DNA of 64,000 nucleotides from NCBI GenBank assembly GCA_013115135.1, contig JABANP010000073.1, positions 1 through 64,000 on the forward strand, read 5' to 3'. A model generated the notes under the pieces. That model worked only from the letters and a program-made list of their open reading frames with translations, did no database searches and was not told where the DNA came from. Origin of the DNA: Perkinsus olseni (taxonomy: Eukaryota; Perkinsozoa; Perkinsida; Perkinsidae). Positions 10,577 through 21,833 of the stretch are shown piece after piece; the stretch's first letter is position 1; every line of letters starts with the position of its first letter. Position numbers and translations under genes: made by a program.

Positions 10577-11260
10577 CGAGCAAATAAAATATTTTTCCAT
10601 TTGATTCAAAAGAGTATGGGAAACCGAATTTTGTTTTGCAAATTTAAAAGACTCATGTCACGCGAATTAAATCTCACTTTCCGTGCAATTTGAAATATTC
10701 TACAGTAGTTGTCAAATTGAAGGGAGCGCGCGAAGCTGCGCGCATCCTCGTTGTTCATTGCGTGCCTCGTCGTGAAATTTTCATACCGTAGCTTTTGCCT
10801 CCGTATTATCAACGCCAGTGGCGTCGGCCTCAAAGGCCGGGCCTTCTAAGGCACAACATTCGCTGAGGTTAACATGCGATATGGTATATACTGTAATTCA
10901 TAGAGTAGCTCCGGCATGTCGCACGTGGCAGCGCTCCTTCAATTCGAATCATTGAAGTAGGGTTCCCGTTGACAAGAAGCGACAGCTTTAGAGCTCTCCC
11001 GTGTTTCATGAGCTCAGAGTATGTGTTCAAGTTGCAGGAAGGAGGTCGTAGTAGCAGAATGATTTAGATATCGAAATTGGATCAAAATCTATTTAAATAG
11101 AGTGGCACGTGTTAAATCGAATTTGCGCATAAATTTTATTTGGCAGACAAAACGAATTTGGTTTGACAATTCTTTTATTCCCTATTCCCATTTATTTTTC
11201 CGGTCGCTAAATTGCTATCAAAATCGTTTAAATCGAACGAAAAATTATTCTATTTGCTCG
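10577..11260. mobile_element. AT-rich terminal-inverted-repeat element (MITE-like)
   Basis: The left end CGAGCAAATAAAATATTTTT and the reverse complement of the right end CGAGCAAATAGAATAATTTT match at about 19 of 21 positions. Weaker inverted similarity continues inward for roughly 100 bp (AACCGAATTTTG against AACCAAATTCG). The 684-bp body has no coding frame of note and is far more AT-rich than the surrounding array. Other array copies carry an unrelated stretch of about 200 bp here, so arrival was accompanied by loss of host sequence. No target-site duplication is visible. It is probably a non-autonomous DNA element of unknown superfamily. Confidence 0.65.
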
Positions 11261-12445
11261 CTCTATTATGCCTTCGTCTCGTAACAACGGAGAGTTTTGG
11301 AGTCACCGACAACATCTCATTTCGAGACCGCACTCGTTATTATCACCCCCTTAGCGTGTTCGTATTAAGAGGAAAAACCAGTTCTCATCAAGAGTGCTTC
11401 TACTAATGAGTATCGGAAGGTTCATCTGTTGCGTTCATTCTATGTACCGTAGCGCGGCTAGACAGTGAGTACTCTCTCTGGAGGAGTTCAGGCGCCGTCC
11501 GATGGAACTGAGATCCGCGACTACAGGGGTGGGAATTCCTTGGACGGACAATAACCCGTACTCAGTTGAGATCTTCGACCTCGCACCTTGACTGGCTGAT
11601 GCAACCCAGCAATGGAAGATTTAACATGCTCATGAAGCGGTTGAACAGTGCCGTATCTTCCTGTCGTTTGCGCATCCTGACCAACCGAGTAACGGAAACG
11701 TACGCAACATTGCCTAACGTAAAACATGCTGCAATCGGGGCAACATCTCTGTGATACTAATGACCTCCGCTCCGGCACAGTGCCTGTGTGTAGTATAATG
11801 ACCCGACAATGGATAGGATAGGGAAGAGTAGATAGGCAGGAATACAACAGCTAGGGAAGACCTCAAGTTGAGGGACAAGGGTGTGTCACACACGACTGAA
11901 TGGGACAGTACACGTGCCATCAGATCCTCGGTCCCGTTCTGGAGTAGGGAAGGCTACGAAGAAATGCGGTATGGTTCCCCGAGGCTCGGCTACATTTCTG
12001 AAAGCTCTAATTGTGGATCATGGGTGGGTATGCTCGGGCACGGTGAGTACCTCGAGCTACGAGCCAACGGAGCGCCTCGAGCGGGCCTGGATCTCCCAGG
12101 TCACGTCGGCGCCTGCATGTCCCCCGCTGTCTACATTGCGGGGGTAACTCTCCCCGGAGGGTAAAAGGAAGCACTAACCAGACTAATAAATGCATGCTCT
12201 ATTACAACCAGAATGCAGACTGGATGGAGGGTGCGAGGTAGGCCACGGGTTGGCAGGGCCGCCGATGAGGATAACCAGCAACTCCGTGGTCATTGTCCCT
12301 CCGACAGTGACGGAGCTAGTGACACGTAAATCCTGCATTTCCCGCAGTGGCCGAGCAGTCTGCTATAACCTTTTCCGTCGCACGTGCGACACATGAGGAT
12401 GGGAGCTTATCGTCAGGCAACTTTTTCTCCCTCATGATAGCATCA

Positions 12446-13528
12446 ATGCAGCTGCTATGGGTCATCTCCTCAACCATTCTACTCTATGCCGGAGCTGTAC
12501 CCCTAATCAGGCTTCGTATGCGCCGACAGATTGTCGATCCCGTATACCCGCGTTACGGGTTGGTCGCCAAACTTTCTGTTAACAACCAAAGCCTTGGTGC
12601 ATCGGTGAACACCGAAACGCCTCTCATGTACTTCATCGTGGCGCCCTACTTTTCTACCAAAGTTTGCCGCAAGAGCGTTTTCGGATGCTTGCATTGTCAT
12701 TCAGAGGATGACTGTAAACGTTCGGGCCCTCCGACCGCGATTACCTTGAGGGATGGCTCAATTGTAGTACTAGTGCCAACTGAAGCCTCATTTGACATAT
12801 CCGAGCAGGATTCGCCGATGGTCATATTCGGCTCAGAGGTGGCGTCCATTTTTGGGCCTGATGTGGCCGCCCCATCCTCCGTCTTGGGGCTCGGCTTCTC
12901 GCAGGACCACTCTCTTCATTGGCCACTAATCGATCAACTGGTAAAAGATCCTTCTGGATACATCAAGAGCCGCAGCTTTTCCCTCTATCTCGGGCCTGGT
13001 TATCTTGCGCGTGGAGAAGTGCTTCTGGGAGGAGTGGACCCGGACAAGTTCATGGGGCCGTTAGCTCTCATGCCTGTGGTCGGCGAAGGTCATTGGATGC
13101 TTCACTTGCTCGCGGTTTACGTCGGTGGGGCTTCCAGGAGACAAGCTGGTCTGCATGCCATTTTGGACACCGGCACCAACGGCATATACATGCCAGCTAA
13201 GGCTAGGGAAGATCTCATCACCCTCATCAGATTCGGACTCCAAAAGCCCATTGATATTAGGCTTATCGAAGGCAAATACGAGATCGACTGCGCCGACAGG
13301 AAATATCTGCCGACGATAGAGCTGTCGTTTGAGGGGGTTGGTGGAACAGTCTCCATGGAGGTCCCTAAAGGAAACTATGTCGACCCTACTACGCCAAGCG
13401 CATGCACCTTGCTCATTTTCGAAGGCACGGAAGGCTTCTGGAGAATTGGTCACAATGTCGTTCCGGGGTATTATTTTTCATTCGACTTCGACAAGAAGCA
13501 GATCGGTATTGCGAAAGTGAAACCATGA
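12446..13528 (+). CDS. Secreted pepsin-like protein lacking the first catalytic Asp (copy 2)
   Basis: An uninterrupted frame of 360 residues from ATG 12446 (MQLLWVISSTILL), the start shared by all open copies. In-frame ATGs lie upstream at 12434 and 12347. Residues 1-20 form a signal peptide. The N-lobe strand YGLVAKLSV leads to NTET where active pepsins have DTGS, so the first catalytic Asp is Asn. No flap Tyr is recognisable (LRDGSI). The Cys-rich loop CRKSVFGCLHCHSEDDC probably forms disulfides. The C-lobe has ILDTGTNGIYMP with its Asp intact and ends in YFSFDFDKKQIGIAKVKP, the final pepsin strands. The fold is clear. Inference: a secreted binding protein or decoy rather than a protease. 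The 3' third is nearly identical to copy 5 at 22.9 kb. Confidence 0.88.
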   Translation: MQLLWVISSTILLYAGAVPLIRLRMRRQIVDPVYPRYGLVAKLSVNNQSLGASVNTETPLMYFIVAPYFSTKVCRKSVFGCLHCHSEDDCKRSGPPTAITLRDGSIVVLVPTEASFDISEQDSPMVIFGSEVASIFGPDVAAPSSVLGLGFSQDHSLHWPLIDQLVKDPSGYIKSRSFSLYLGPGYLARGEVLLGGVDPDKFMGPLALMPVVGEGHWMLHLLAVYVGGASRRQAGLHAILDTGTNGIYMPAKAREDLITLIRFGLQKPIDIRLIEGKYEIDCADRKYLPTIELSFEGVGGTVSMEVPKGNYVDPTTPSACTLLIFEGTEGFWRIGHNVVPGYYFSFDFDKKQIGIAKVKP

Positions 13529-13730
13529 AACGAGTCCGTGTTATTATTTCTGCTCAGACCCGTGAAGGATGCCATGGTACCGATGGTGAGAGGTGCTGCA
13601 CCTGTAATCTGAGGTACCTGCTGGGTGCCTCCTATCCGGGCCAGTCAACGGGGCAGCTATTTCGTCAGCACAAAAAATATTTCGATATAAACAATTATAC
13701 TCATTTTTTTCAGTTTTTACAAGAGTTACC

Positions 13731-15524
13731 ATGAGCCTCTTCTATTGTGTTCAGTCGATAACCGGGAGCTTGGATAATCAAGAGAATCGGACGCTCTCTG
13801 TGGAGGGGTATAACGCCGCCTCGGCTAGTCTTGACTCTGCATCGCTAAGTCGCTTAGTGATGTCTCAAAATTGGGCGTCAGAGGCGAGAGGAAGTAGTGG
13901 ATGTTATCGTACTTGATCAGACAGGTGAGCTCAGCTACAAGGGCTACTGCTCATTGCCGTTAGCCACTGGTCGTGTACCGCCCCCGGGGCGCCCCTCCCC
14001 AATCCTTACCTGAGAGTAGTCTCGGTCATTGGTGTAGTTGTGCAAGTGCACAACTATGGAACCTAAGCTTAGCCGACGCTAGTAGATGATGCTATTACTG
14101 TAGTTCAAGTATGGAAGACAGAATCTTAGGATTCCACTAAACCATTGACTTGAGTTCCCTAATGGTTAACACTTGGTCTGAGAGGCGTAATCACTTGGGG
14201 CCGCATGAAGGAGCTTGTAAATTAGACTAGGTCTCATATCTCACCGCCACCCTTAGTGCAGCACTAATAGTGCTTAGCTAAGCATCAAAGCCGTTGGTCC
14301 GAAGGCGTCCATGCCTCGCTTCTGAGCATGAACCTTGGAATGCCTTCTTCCAACTCGAGAAATTCGATGCAATGGGGGTGGCCGCGACAACACTCGCAGC
14401 CTCGCAGTCCGCAACGCTGAGTTCGCGGCGAGTCCGAGGCGACACGGTCCTGCTAGGGGGCAAACGAAGCATCGTTGCCCCAGCAAGGAGCGGCAGAGAA
14501 CACCCGTGGCTACACGCAGCATCTCACCGAGACGACCACCAGAGGCAACGAGAGCGCAGGCCAATCCATTCACGGGACAGGTGATTAGCTGCATATTGTG
14601 TAACGACCTCCGCCGCGGAAATCGGCGATGGGACGACCAGAATTTAACCCTCAGGTTCAGTCCCGTGATCTCGTCGAGCAGCGAGTGGTGAGTAGCTGCT
14701 TTGCCACTCGCTCGATGGACTGCTTCTCGGCTTCCGATGAGGTTTACCGAGCGCTAAACAATGGTTAGAAGTCGTGGCCTGGCATGCCATTCGAGTCTCG
14801 TATAGATTGATTTGAAATCTCTCATTATTTACCTCAGGAGGAGAAGCTCCAGTCGTGTCTGCAGCGAGAACTGGATGAGTTCATGTCGGAGCTAGCCATA
14901 GTCCAAAGGCGTTGCCAGTGCTTAGAGGAGAGCCTCACCATTGCAGAGAGCCAGGTGGGCCTCCTTTCCATCAGCAGTAGTTGGTAGGGGCCTCGTCGGA
15001 CAGCGCGTAAAGGCTAGAGGGATGAGCACCCGGCTGAAGGAACGTCTGCAGCTATTCCATGACCAGAACGCTGAGAACTGCCGTATCGCCGAGATGGAGA
15101 TCGCTAAGTACACGATAGACTGCGACATGGTCACGAAAGAGGACTCCTCAGACTCACGGCACGGCTGACTAGCCTGCGGTGCTAACTGTACCATCTGTAC
15201 CACCTAGTTGAAGCATTTGCAAGCAGCTGAAGGGAGCTTTGAAGCGGAGAGGGACGAGGCATTCAGGAGTGGACAGAAGCTCGAGGAATCGCTGCGGGAG
15301 CTCGCACGCGATTCTGAAACCATCTCGGATCAGGTAGGTTGGTTCATCAACGACGATCGCCCATCCATGTGCCCGTGGCTGAGCTGAGCGGGAGCAGGAG
15401 GAGCAGGAGGCTCAGACTGCCAAGTCCCAGCTGGCAGACCTCATGGAGGCCTCGCTCAGCCAAGCGGCGAAGTTGGAGGTATTCAGTATACCCACTCGGA
15501 AGACGCGGGACACAACTCATTCAG
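13731..15524 (+). pseudogene. SFI1-like 5' fragment, copy 3
   Basis: Same layout as the fragment at 8219, with ATG at 13731 and coiled-coil exons near 14838-14955, 15023-15165, 15207-15332 and 15380-15490. The ENNALDEAV exon is missing: after SRHG the sequence jumps to GTGCTAACTGTACC. The 3' half is absent. It is nearly identical to the copy at 23124-24920, offset by about 9395 bp, which marks the higher-order duplication. Confidence 0.72.
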
Positions 15525-15865
15525 GTCCGAAAAGAATCTACAGCACACATTCCCCGGCTCCAGGTTCGCTAGGGGAGCTGTCGTTCCTGAGACTTTTGGC
15601 CTTGTATGCCGTCGTTAGGAGTTCGCGACGGCTGCACATCGGCTCCCACTTATTGCATTCTGCTGAGTGGAGTCAGGTTTTGCCTCGGTGGAGACTTTTT
15701 CCTGGCCGGTCCGTAGTGTATACTGCACTAAATCCGTTGCTGCCTGAAAACCAGTGTCTTCAGACGTAGAATGATAATAGATGTGTGCGTATTCAGCGGG
15801 CCATGGCCAGGGGCTGCTGGTAGCGTATGTATGTCAACAACCTCGGCAGTGTTTATACGACGAAA

Positions 15866-15938
15866 TAGCAACTCCTTGTTTCGATCAAGGGACCTTTGGG
15901 TCATGAGCCCAACACACTATCCGCTGCGCCAAGCTGCT
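15866..15938 (-). tRNA. tRNA-Met(CAT)-like, copy 3
   Basis: A 73-nt minus-strand cloverleaf as in copy 1, with G-U pairs in the acceptor (AGCAGCT/AGTTGCT) and D stem (GCGC/GTGT). The anticodon loop is CTCATGA, still CAT. T loop ATCGAAA. The accumulated wobble pairs suggest relaxed constraint. It is identical to the copy at 25262-25334. Confidence 0.55.
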
Positions 15939-16636
15939 GATTGAAAATCTTCTCCACGCTTCGAGCTGTTTTGCGAAGTTGCCAGTACTGAATACTATTC
16001 AGTGAATAGCGTTCAGTGAATACTACGCAAATGCGCTTTGCTCGCGAGCAGCAACCGTCGTTAAGATACAACTTCTCGGAAGGACTTGTCTTCCCTATTT
16101 GATGTTGTTAAGCCATCTTTCGTCCCTTCTCGGATTAGGGAAGGCTACGAGTAAATGCGATATAGCTCTCCGAGGCTCGGCTACGTTTCTGAGAGCTCTA
16201 ATAGTGAACATTGGTGGGTATGCTTGGGCACGGTGAGTACCTCGAACTACGAGCCAACGGAGCGCCTCGAGCGGGCCTGGATCTCCCAGGTCACGCCGGC
16301 GCCTGCACGTCCGCCGCTGTCTACAATGCGGGGGTACCTTTTCCCGGAGTGTAAAAGAAAGCACTAGCCAGACTACTAAATGCATGCCCTATCACAACCA
16401 GAATGCAGACCGGATGGAGGATGCGGGTCGCACCATCGGCTGACAGAGCCGCCGATGAGGATAATCAGCAACTTCGTCCTCAGTGACGAAACTAGCGACA
16501 CGCAGTGCGTGTCACGCATGTCTTACATTTCCCGCAGTGACTGAGTGGCCGGCTATCATCTTTTCCGTTGCACGTGTGGCACATTAGGATGAGGGTCTAT
16601 TGGCAGGCAACGTTTTCCCCCCTCATGATAGCATCA

Positions 16637-17722
16637 ATGCAGCTGCTATGGGTCATCTCCTCAACCATTCTACTCTTCGCCGGAGCTGTACCCCTAATCA
16701 GGCTTCCTATGCGCCGAGTGATTGTCGATCCCGTATACCCGCGTTACGGGTTGGTCGCGAAACTTTCTGTAAGCCATCAAAGTCTTGGTGCATTGGTCAA
16801 CACCGAAACGCCTCTCATGTACTTCATCTTGGGGCCCCACCGCCCTCCCGAAATTTGCCAACCAAGCGTTTTCGGATGCTTGAATTGTCGCATAGAGAAC
16901 TTCTGTGCATTTTTGAACCCCTTGCCCAAGGTTACGTTCAGGGACGGCTCGACTGTAACACTAGTGGTAACTAAAGCCCTATTCGACATACCCGAGCAGG
17001 ATTCGTCGACGGTCTTATTCGGCTCAGAGGTGTCGTTCAGTCTCGGGCCTGATATGGCCGTCCCATCCTCCGTCTTGGGGCTCGGCTTCCAGCAGGACCC
17101 CCCTCTTTTTCTCGAGCCACTAATCGATCAACTAGTGAACGATTCTTCGGGATATATCAAGAGCCGCAGCTTTTCTCTCTATCTCGAGTCTGGGACCCTT
17201 ACGCATGGAGAGGTGCTTCTGGGAGGAGTGGACCCGGACAAGTTCATTGGCCCACTAGCTCTCATGCCTGTGGTCGGCGAAGGTCATTGGATGCTTCACT
17301 TGCTCGCCGTTTACGTCGGTGGGGCTTCCAGGAGACAAGCTGGTCTACACGCCATTCTGGACACTGGCACCAACGGCATGTACATGCCAGCTAAGGCTAG
17401 GCAAGATCTCATCACTCTCATCAGATTCGGACTCCAGAAGCCCATTGATATTAGGCTCGTCGAAGGCAAATATGAGATCGACTGCGCCGACAGGAAATAT
17501 CTGCCGACAATAGAGCTGGAGTTTGAGGGGGTGGATGGAACAGTCTTCGTGGAGGTCCCGCAAGAAAACTATGTCGAACCTACTATGTCAAGCGCGTGCA
17601 CTTTGCTCATTTTCGAAGACACGGAAAGCTTCTGGAGAATTGGTCAAAATGCCATGCCGGGGCACTACTTTTCATTCGACTTTGACGAGAAGCAGATTGG
17701 TATTGCGAAAGTGAAACCATGA
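16637..17722 (+). CDS. Secreted pepsin-like protein lacking the first catalytic Asp (copy 3)
   Basis: 361 residues from ATG 16637; upstream in-frame ATGs at 16625 and 16568 are less likely because copy 5 lacks them. Signal peptide MQLLWVISSTILLFAGAVPL. The first active-site position is Asn55 (VNTETPLMYF); the second is Asp242 (ILDTGTNGMYMP). The central region, about residues 60-165, differs strongly from copy 2 (CQPSVFGCLNCRIENFC in the Cys loop), while flanking blocks are almost unchanged. The C-terminal block WRIGQNAMPGHYFSFDFDEK is standard pepsin fold. Copy 6 at 26.0 kb differs at only a handful of residues. It is followed by the palindrome at 17757 and an SFI1-like fragment. Confidence 0.88.
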   Translation: MQLLWVISSTILLFAGAVPLIRLPMRRVIVDPVYPRYGLVAKLSVSHQSLGALVNTETPLMYFILGPHRPPEICQPSVFGCLNCRIENFCAFLNPLPKVTFRDGSTVTLVVTKALFDIPEQDSSTVLFGSEVSFSLGPDMAVPSSVLGLGFQQDPPLFLEPLIDQLVNDSSGYIKSRSFSLYLESGTLTHGEVLLGGVDPDKFIGPLALMPVVGEGHWMLHLLAVYVGGASRRQAGLHAILDTGTNGMYMPAKARQDLITLIRFGLQKPIDIRLVEGKYEIDCADRKYLPTIELEFEGVDGTVFVEVPQENYVEPTMSSACTLLIFEDTESFWRIGQNAMPGHYFSFDFDEKQIGIAKVKP

Positions 17723-18153
17723 GACGAGTCTGGCATGCCATGGTACCATGCCATGGTTACAGGTGCTGCACCTGTAATATGAGGTGCCCGCTGGTGCCTC
17801 CACTCCGGGCCAGTCAACGGGGCAGCTATTTATTCAGCACAAAACATATTTCGATATAGACAATCATCAATTTACCTTATTATAACTTATTAAGAACTTA
17901 TTATACTTACATTATTATATTTTCAATTTTTGCAAGAGTTAGCATGAGTGCTGTGATGTTCTTGCCTTCATTGCTGTGATGTCTCTGCCTTGAGTACTGT
18001 ACAGTGTAACTCCGCAGTGCTATGTTTCTATAGGTCGCCAAGTTGATCTATTCCACCAGAGCTATTTTGTTTCGGTGTACGATAGTACAATTCTGCCTCT
18101 CGGTGAAGCTCTGTGCTTTTGTGTTAAGCACAGTAACAAGGGCATCTGCAACA

Positions 18154-18705
18154 ATGAGCCTCTTCTGTTGTGTTCAGTCGATGAGCGGGAGCTTGGATAA
18201 TCAAGAGAATCAGACGCTCTCTGTGGAGGAGTATAGCGCCGCCTCGGGCAGTCTTGACTCTGCATCGCTGAGTCGCTTCGTGATGTCTCAAAATTGGGCG
18301 TGCGAGGCGAGAAGTAGTGGATGTTATCGTACTTGATCAGACAGGTGAGCTCAGCTACAAGGGCTACTGCTCATTGCCGTTAGCCACTGCTCGTGTACCG
18401 CCCCCTCCCCAATCCTTACCTGATAGTAGTCTCGGTCATTGGCCTGAGAGATGTAATCACTTGGGGCCGTATGAAGGAGCTTGTGAATTAGACTAGGTCT
18501 CATATCTTGCCGCCACCCTAAGTGCAGCACTAATAGTGCTTAGCTAAGCATCACAACCTTTGGTGCGAGGGCGCCCATGCCCCGCTACTGAGCATGAGCC
18601 TTGGCATGCCATCTTCCAACTCGAGGAATTCGATGCCATGGGGTGGCCGGCGGCTACTGGCCGCGACAACACTCGCAGCCTCGCAGTCCGCGACGGCGAA
18701 TTCGC
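18154..18705 (+). pseudogene. SFI1-like 5' fragment, copy 4 (shortest)
   Basis: It begins with MSLFCCVQSMSGSLDNQENQ (ATG 18154). Like the full gene, it carries the extra leader of about 200 bp before this ATG (17945-18153). It lacks the 144-bp palindrome segment. Homology ends near 18705 (GGCGAATTCGCGGCGA), before any coiled-coil exon, and jumps directly into the upstream flank of the next pepsin-like copy with no tRNA between. This unit is therefore a deletion product. Confidence 0.7.
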
Positions 18706-19234
18706 GGCGATTTATTGCCCTCTCACCCAATAAGTATCGGCAGACGTAACGCAGCCAGGGATACTGGCAATACTTCGGTGAGACCAATGCCATCAAACCA
18801 CTCTGTTGTGGCACGATGCCCGTGTGACCAGATCCTTCGTCCCGTTCCGGAGTGCAGAAGGCTACGAACAAATCCAAGATCGTTCTACGTCGCTCGATCA
18901 TATTTTTGAAAGCGCCTGTAGATATTCAATGACTACTAGTCATAGTTGAGGATGCTTGGGCACGGTGGGTACGTCGAACTATGAGCTAACAGAGCGTCTC
19001 GAGCGGGTCGGCGTTTCCCAGCTCTCGCCGGCGCCTATACGTCCGCCACTGTCTACAGTTCAGGGTATCCCTTCCCGGAATGAACAAAAAGGAGCACAAG
19101 TCTGACTGCTTGATGCACGCCCTATCAGAACCAGGATATGAGCCGGGTAGAGGATGCGAGGAGGGCCGAGGGCGCGCAGAGCTGCCGAAGAGGATATCTA
19201 ACCACTCCGCGTTCAATGTTTCTCCTCCCCCTTA

Positions 19235-20299
19235 ATGTTCCTTATGCACCGAGAGATTGTCAACTCCTCATTCGCGCGTTACGGGTTGATCGCGAACCTT
19301 TCTGTTGGCAATCAAAGCCTAGGTGCATTGGTGAACACCGAAACGCCTCTCATGTTCTTCATCTTGGAGGGGTTTTGTCCTCCCCGAATTTTGCCTCGGC
19401 GTTCACGGATGCTCCGATTGCGATTGGTCGGAGTGCAGCTCTCCCTCGCAGAACTTGGCCAAGATGACGTTCAAGGACGGCCGAACTATATCACTAATCG
19501 CGACTCCGGCCTTTTTGGACGTACCCGAGCAGGATCGGCAGCCTGCCTCACTCGGCTCACAGATGAAAGTCAAGTATAGTTATCCTGCCCCATTCGCCCT
19601 GTTGGGGCTCGGCTTCCCGCAGGACCGCACTCTAAATTTATTTCGTAACCCGGTAATCGATCAACTAGTGAGAGACCCTTCGGGATACAACAAGAGCCGC
19701 AGCGTCTCCCTCTATCTCGAGTCTGGGCTCTTTGCGCGCGGAGAGGTGCTTCTGGGAGGAGTGGACCCGGACAAGTTCATCGGGCCGCTAGCTCCCATGC
19801 CTGTAGTCGATGAAGGTCATTGGATGCTGCACTTGCTCGCCGTCTACGTCGGAGAAGCCTCCAGGAGACCGGCTGGCCTGCACGCCATTTTGGACACCGG
19901 CACCAACGGCATATACATGCCACCTAAGGCTGGGGAAGACCTCGTCACTCTTGTCAAGGCAGGAGTCGAGAAGCTCATTGATATTAGGATCAACGGTGGA
20001 GTATATGAGATCGACCGCGTGGACAGGGATTATCTGCCGATATTGTCGGCACGACAATAGAGCTGTCGTTTGAGGGTGTGGGTCGAGTAGCCTCTTTAGA
20101 AGTCCCGCAAGGAAACTACGCCGAAGAGGCCGAGTCGTCAAGCACATGCACTCTGCTCTCCCTTGAAGGCACTGGAGGCTTCTGGAGAATCGGTCAAAAT
20201 GCCATTTCGGGGTACTACTTTTCATTCGACTTCGACAAGAAGCAGATTCGGATTGCAAGGGCGAAACCACGACTGATGGTCTCGTCTCATAGTCCATGA
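19235..20299 (+). pseudogene. Pepsin-like protein, copy 4, divergent and broken
   Basis: The most divergent copy. The signal peptide is gone: a deletion fuses the upstream flank to the REIVNSSFARYGLIANLSV strand. The N-lobe has VNTETPLMFF, so the Asn substitution predates this copy. A frameshift near 19400 and another near 20050 split the frame into three pieces. The C-lobe ILDTGTNGIYMPPKAGEDLV and the terminal YFSFDFDKKQIRIARAKP are recognisable. The downstream palindrome and SFI1-like fragment are missing, and the tRNA-like gene follows 36 bp later. Confidence 0.85.
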
Positions 20300-20334
20300 G
20301 AAGAACCCGTGTGATTACAGTGTAGATACGAAAA

Positions 20335-20407
20335 TAGCAGCTCCTTGTTTCGATCAAGGGACCTTTGGGTTATGAGCCCAACACGCTATCCACTGCGCCA
20401 AGCTGCT
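20335..20407 (-). tRNA. tRNA-Met(CAT)-like, best-paired copy
   Basis: 73 nt, minus strand. Acceptor AGCAGCT/AGCTGCT is perfect over 7 bp. D stem GCGC/GCGT, anticodon stem TTGGG/CCCAA (5 of 5), loop CTCATAA with anticodon CAT at 34-36, variable loop AGGTC, T stem CCTTG/CAAGG (5 of 5), T loop ATCGAAA. The first pair of the acceptor is A-T, as in many initiators, but the anticodon stem lacks the three consecutive G-C pairs typical of initiators, so elongator Met fits better. The unusual A at position 54 is the only structural fault. Confidence 0.75.
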
Positions 20408-21833
20408 GCTTAAAATTCTTCTCCGTGATTTGAGCTGCTCTGCGAAGTTGCCAGTACTGAATAGTATTCAGTGAATACTACGCAAATGCGTTCTGCTTGC
20501 GAGCAGCAACCACCGGAAAGAGACAACGCCTCGGAGGGACTTGTTTTCCCTTGTTGATGTTGGTAAGCCTTCCCAGGCGGCAAAGCGAAAAGGACTGGGT
20601 GGATCGGCATCCAGCCGTCGAGCTAGAACACTTCTTGTAGAATTGTATGACTTCGTCTCGTAACAGCGGAGAGTTTTGGGGTCACCGACACGATGCAATT
20701 CCGAGACCGCACTCGTTATTATAGCGTTCTCGAATCAAGAGGAAAAATCAGTTCTTATTAAAAGTGTTTTTACAAGTGGTTATCGGAAGGTTGAGTTCAA
20801 CCTGTGCACCGTAGCGCGGCTAGACCGTGAGGACTCCTTATGGAGGAGTTCAGGCGCCGTCCGAGGGAACTAAGACCCGCGACTAGAAGGGTGGGGATTC
20901 CTTGGACGGACAGCAACCCGTAATCAGTTGAGATTTTCGACCTCGCAACTTGACTGACTGATGCAGCTCAACAATGCAAGATTCAACGTACTCATGAAGG
21001 CTACGCAAGAAGCGGTTTAACAGTGCCGTATCTTCGTGTCGTTTGCACACTCTGATTTAACGAATAACGGAAACGTACGCAATATCGTCTAACGTAAAGC
21101 AGCCTGCAATCCGGGCAACATCTCTGTGATGCTAATGACCTCCGCTCCGGCACAGTGCCCATGTGCAGTATAATAACGCAACAACAGATAGGATAGGGAG
21201 GAGTAGATAGGCAGGAATACAACAGCTAGCGAAGACCTCAAGTTGAGGGAAAAGGGTGTGTCACACACGACGGAATGGGACAGTACACGTGTCACCAGAT
21301 CCTTAGTCCCATTCTGGAGTAAGGGAAGGCTGCGAATAGATGCAATAGAGTTCTCCGAGGCTCGGTTGCATCTCTGAAAACTCTTATAGTCAATCATGGG
21401 TGGGCGTGCTTAGGCACTGTGAGTACCTCGAACTACGAGCCAACAGAGCTCCTCGAGCGGGCCTGGATCTCCCCGGTCACGCCGGCGCCTGCATGTCCGC
21501 CGCTTTCTACAGTGCGGGGTAACTCCTTCCGGAGTGTAAATTTTGCACTGTAAAAGGAAGTACTAACCAGAGTACTAGGTGCATGCTCTATCACAACCCG
21601 AATGCAAACCGTATGGAGGGTGCGAGGTAGAACATCGGCTGGCAGGGACGCCGATAAGGATACCCAGCAACTCCGTCCTCACTGTCCCCCAACAGTGACG
21701 AAGCTAGCGACACGTAAATCCTGCATTTCCCGCAGTGACTGAGTAGCCGGCTATAATCTTTTCCGTCGCACGTGCGACACATCAGGATGGGAGCTTATCG
21801 TCAGGTTACTTTTTCTCCCTCCTGAATGCATCA

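Noticed and set aside
13061..13453. Minus-strand open frames opposite the pepsin-like genes
   Set aside because: They mirror the conserved plus-strand coding sequence and recur wherever the pepsin-like gene is intact; the plus strand has the domain evidence.
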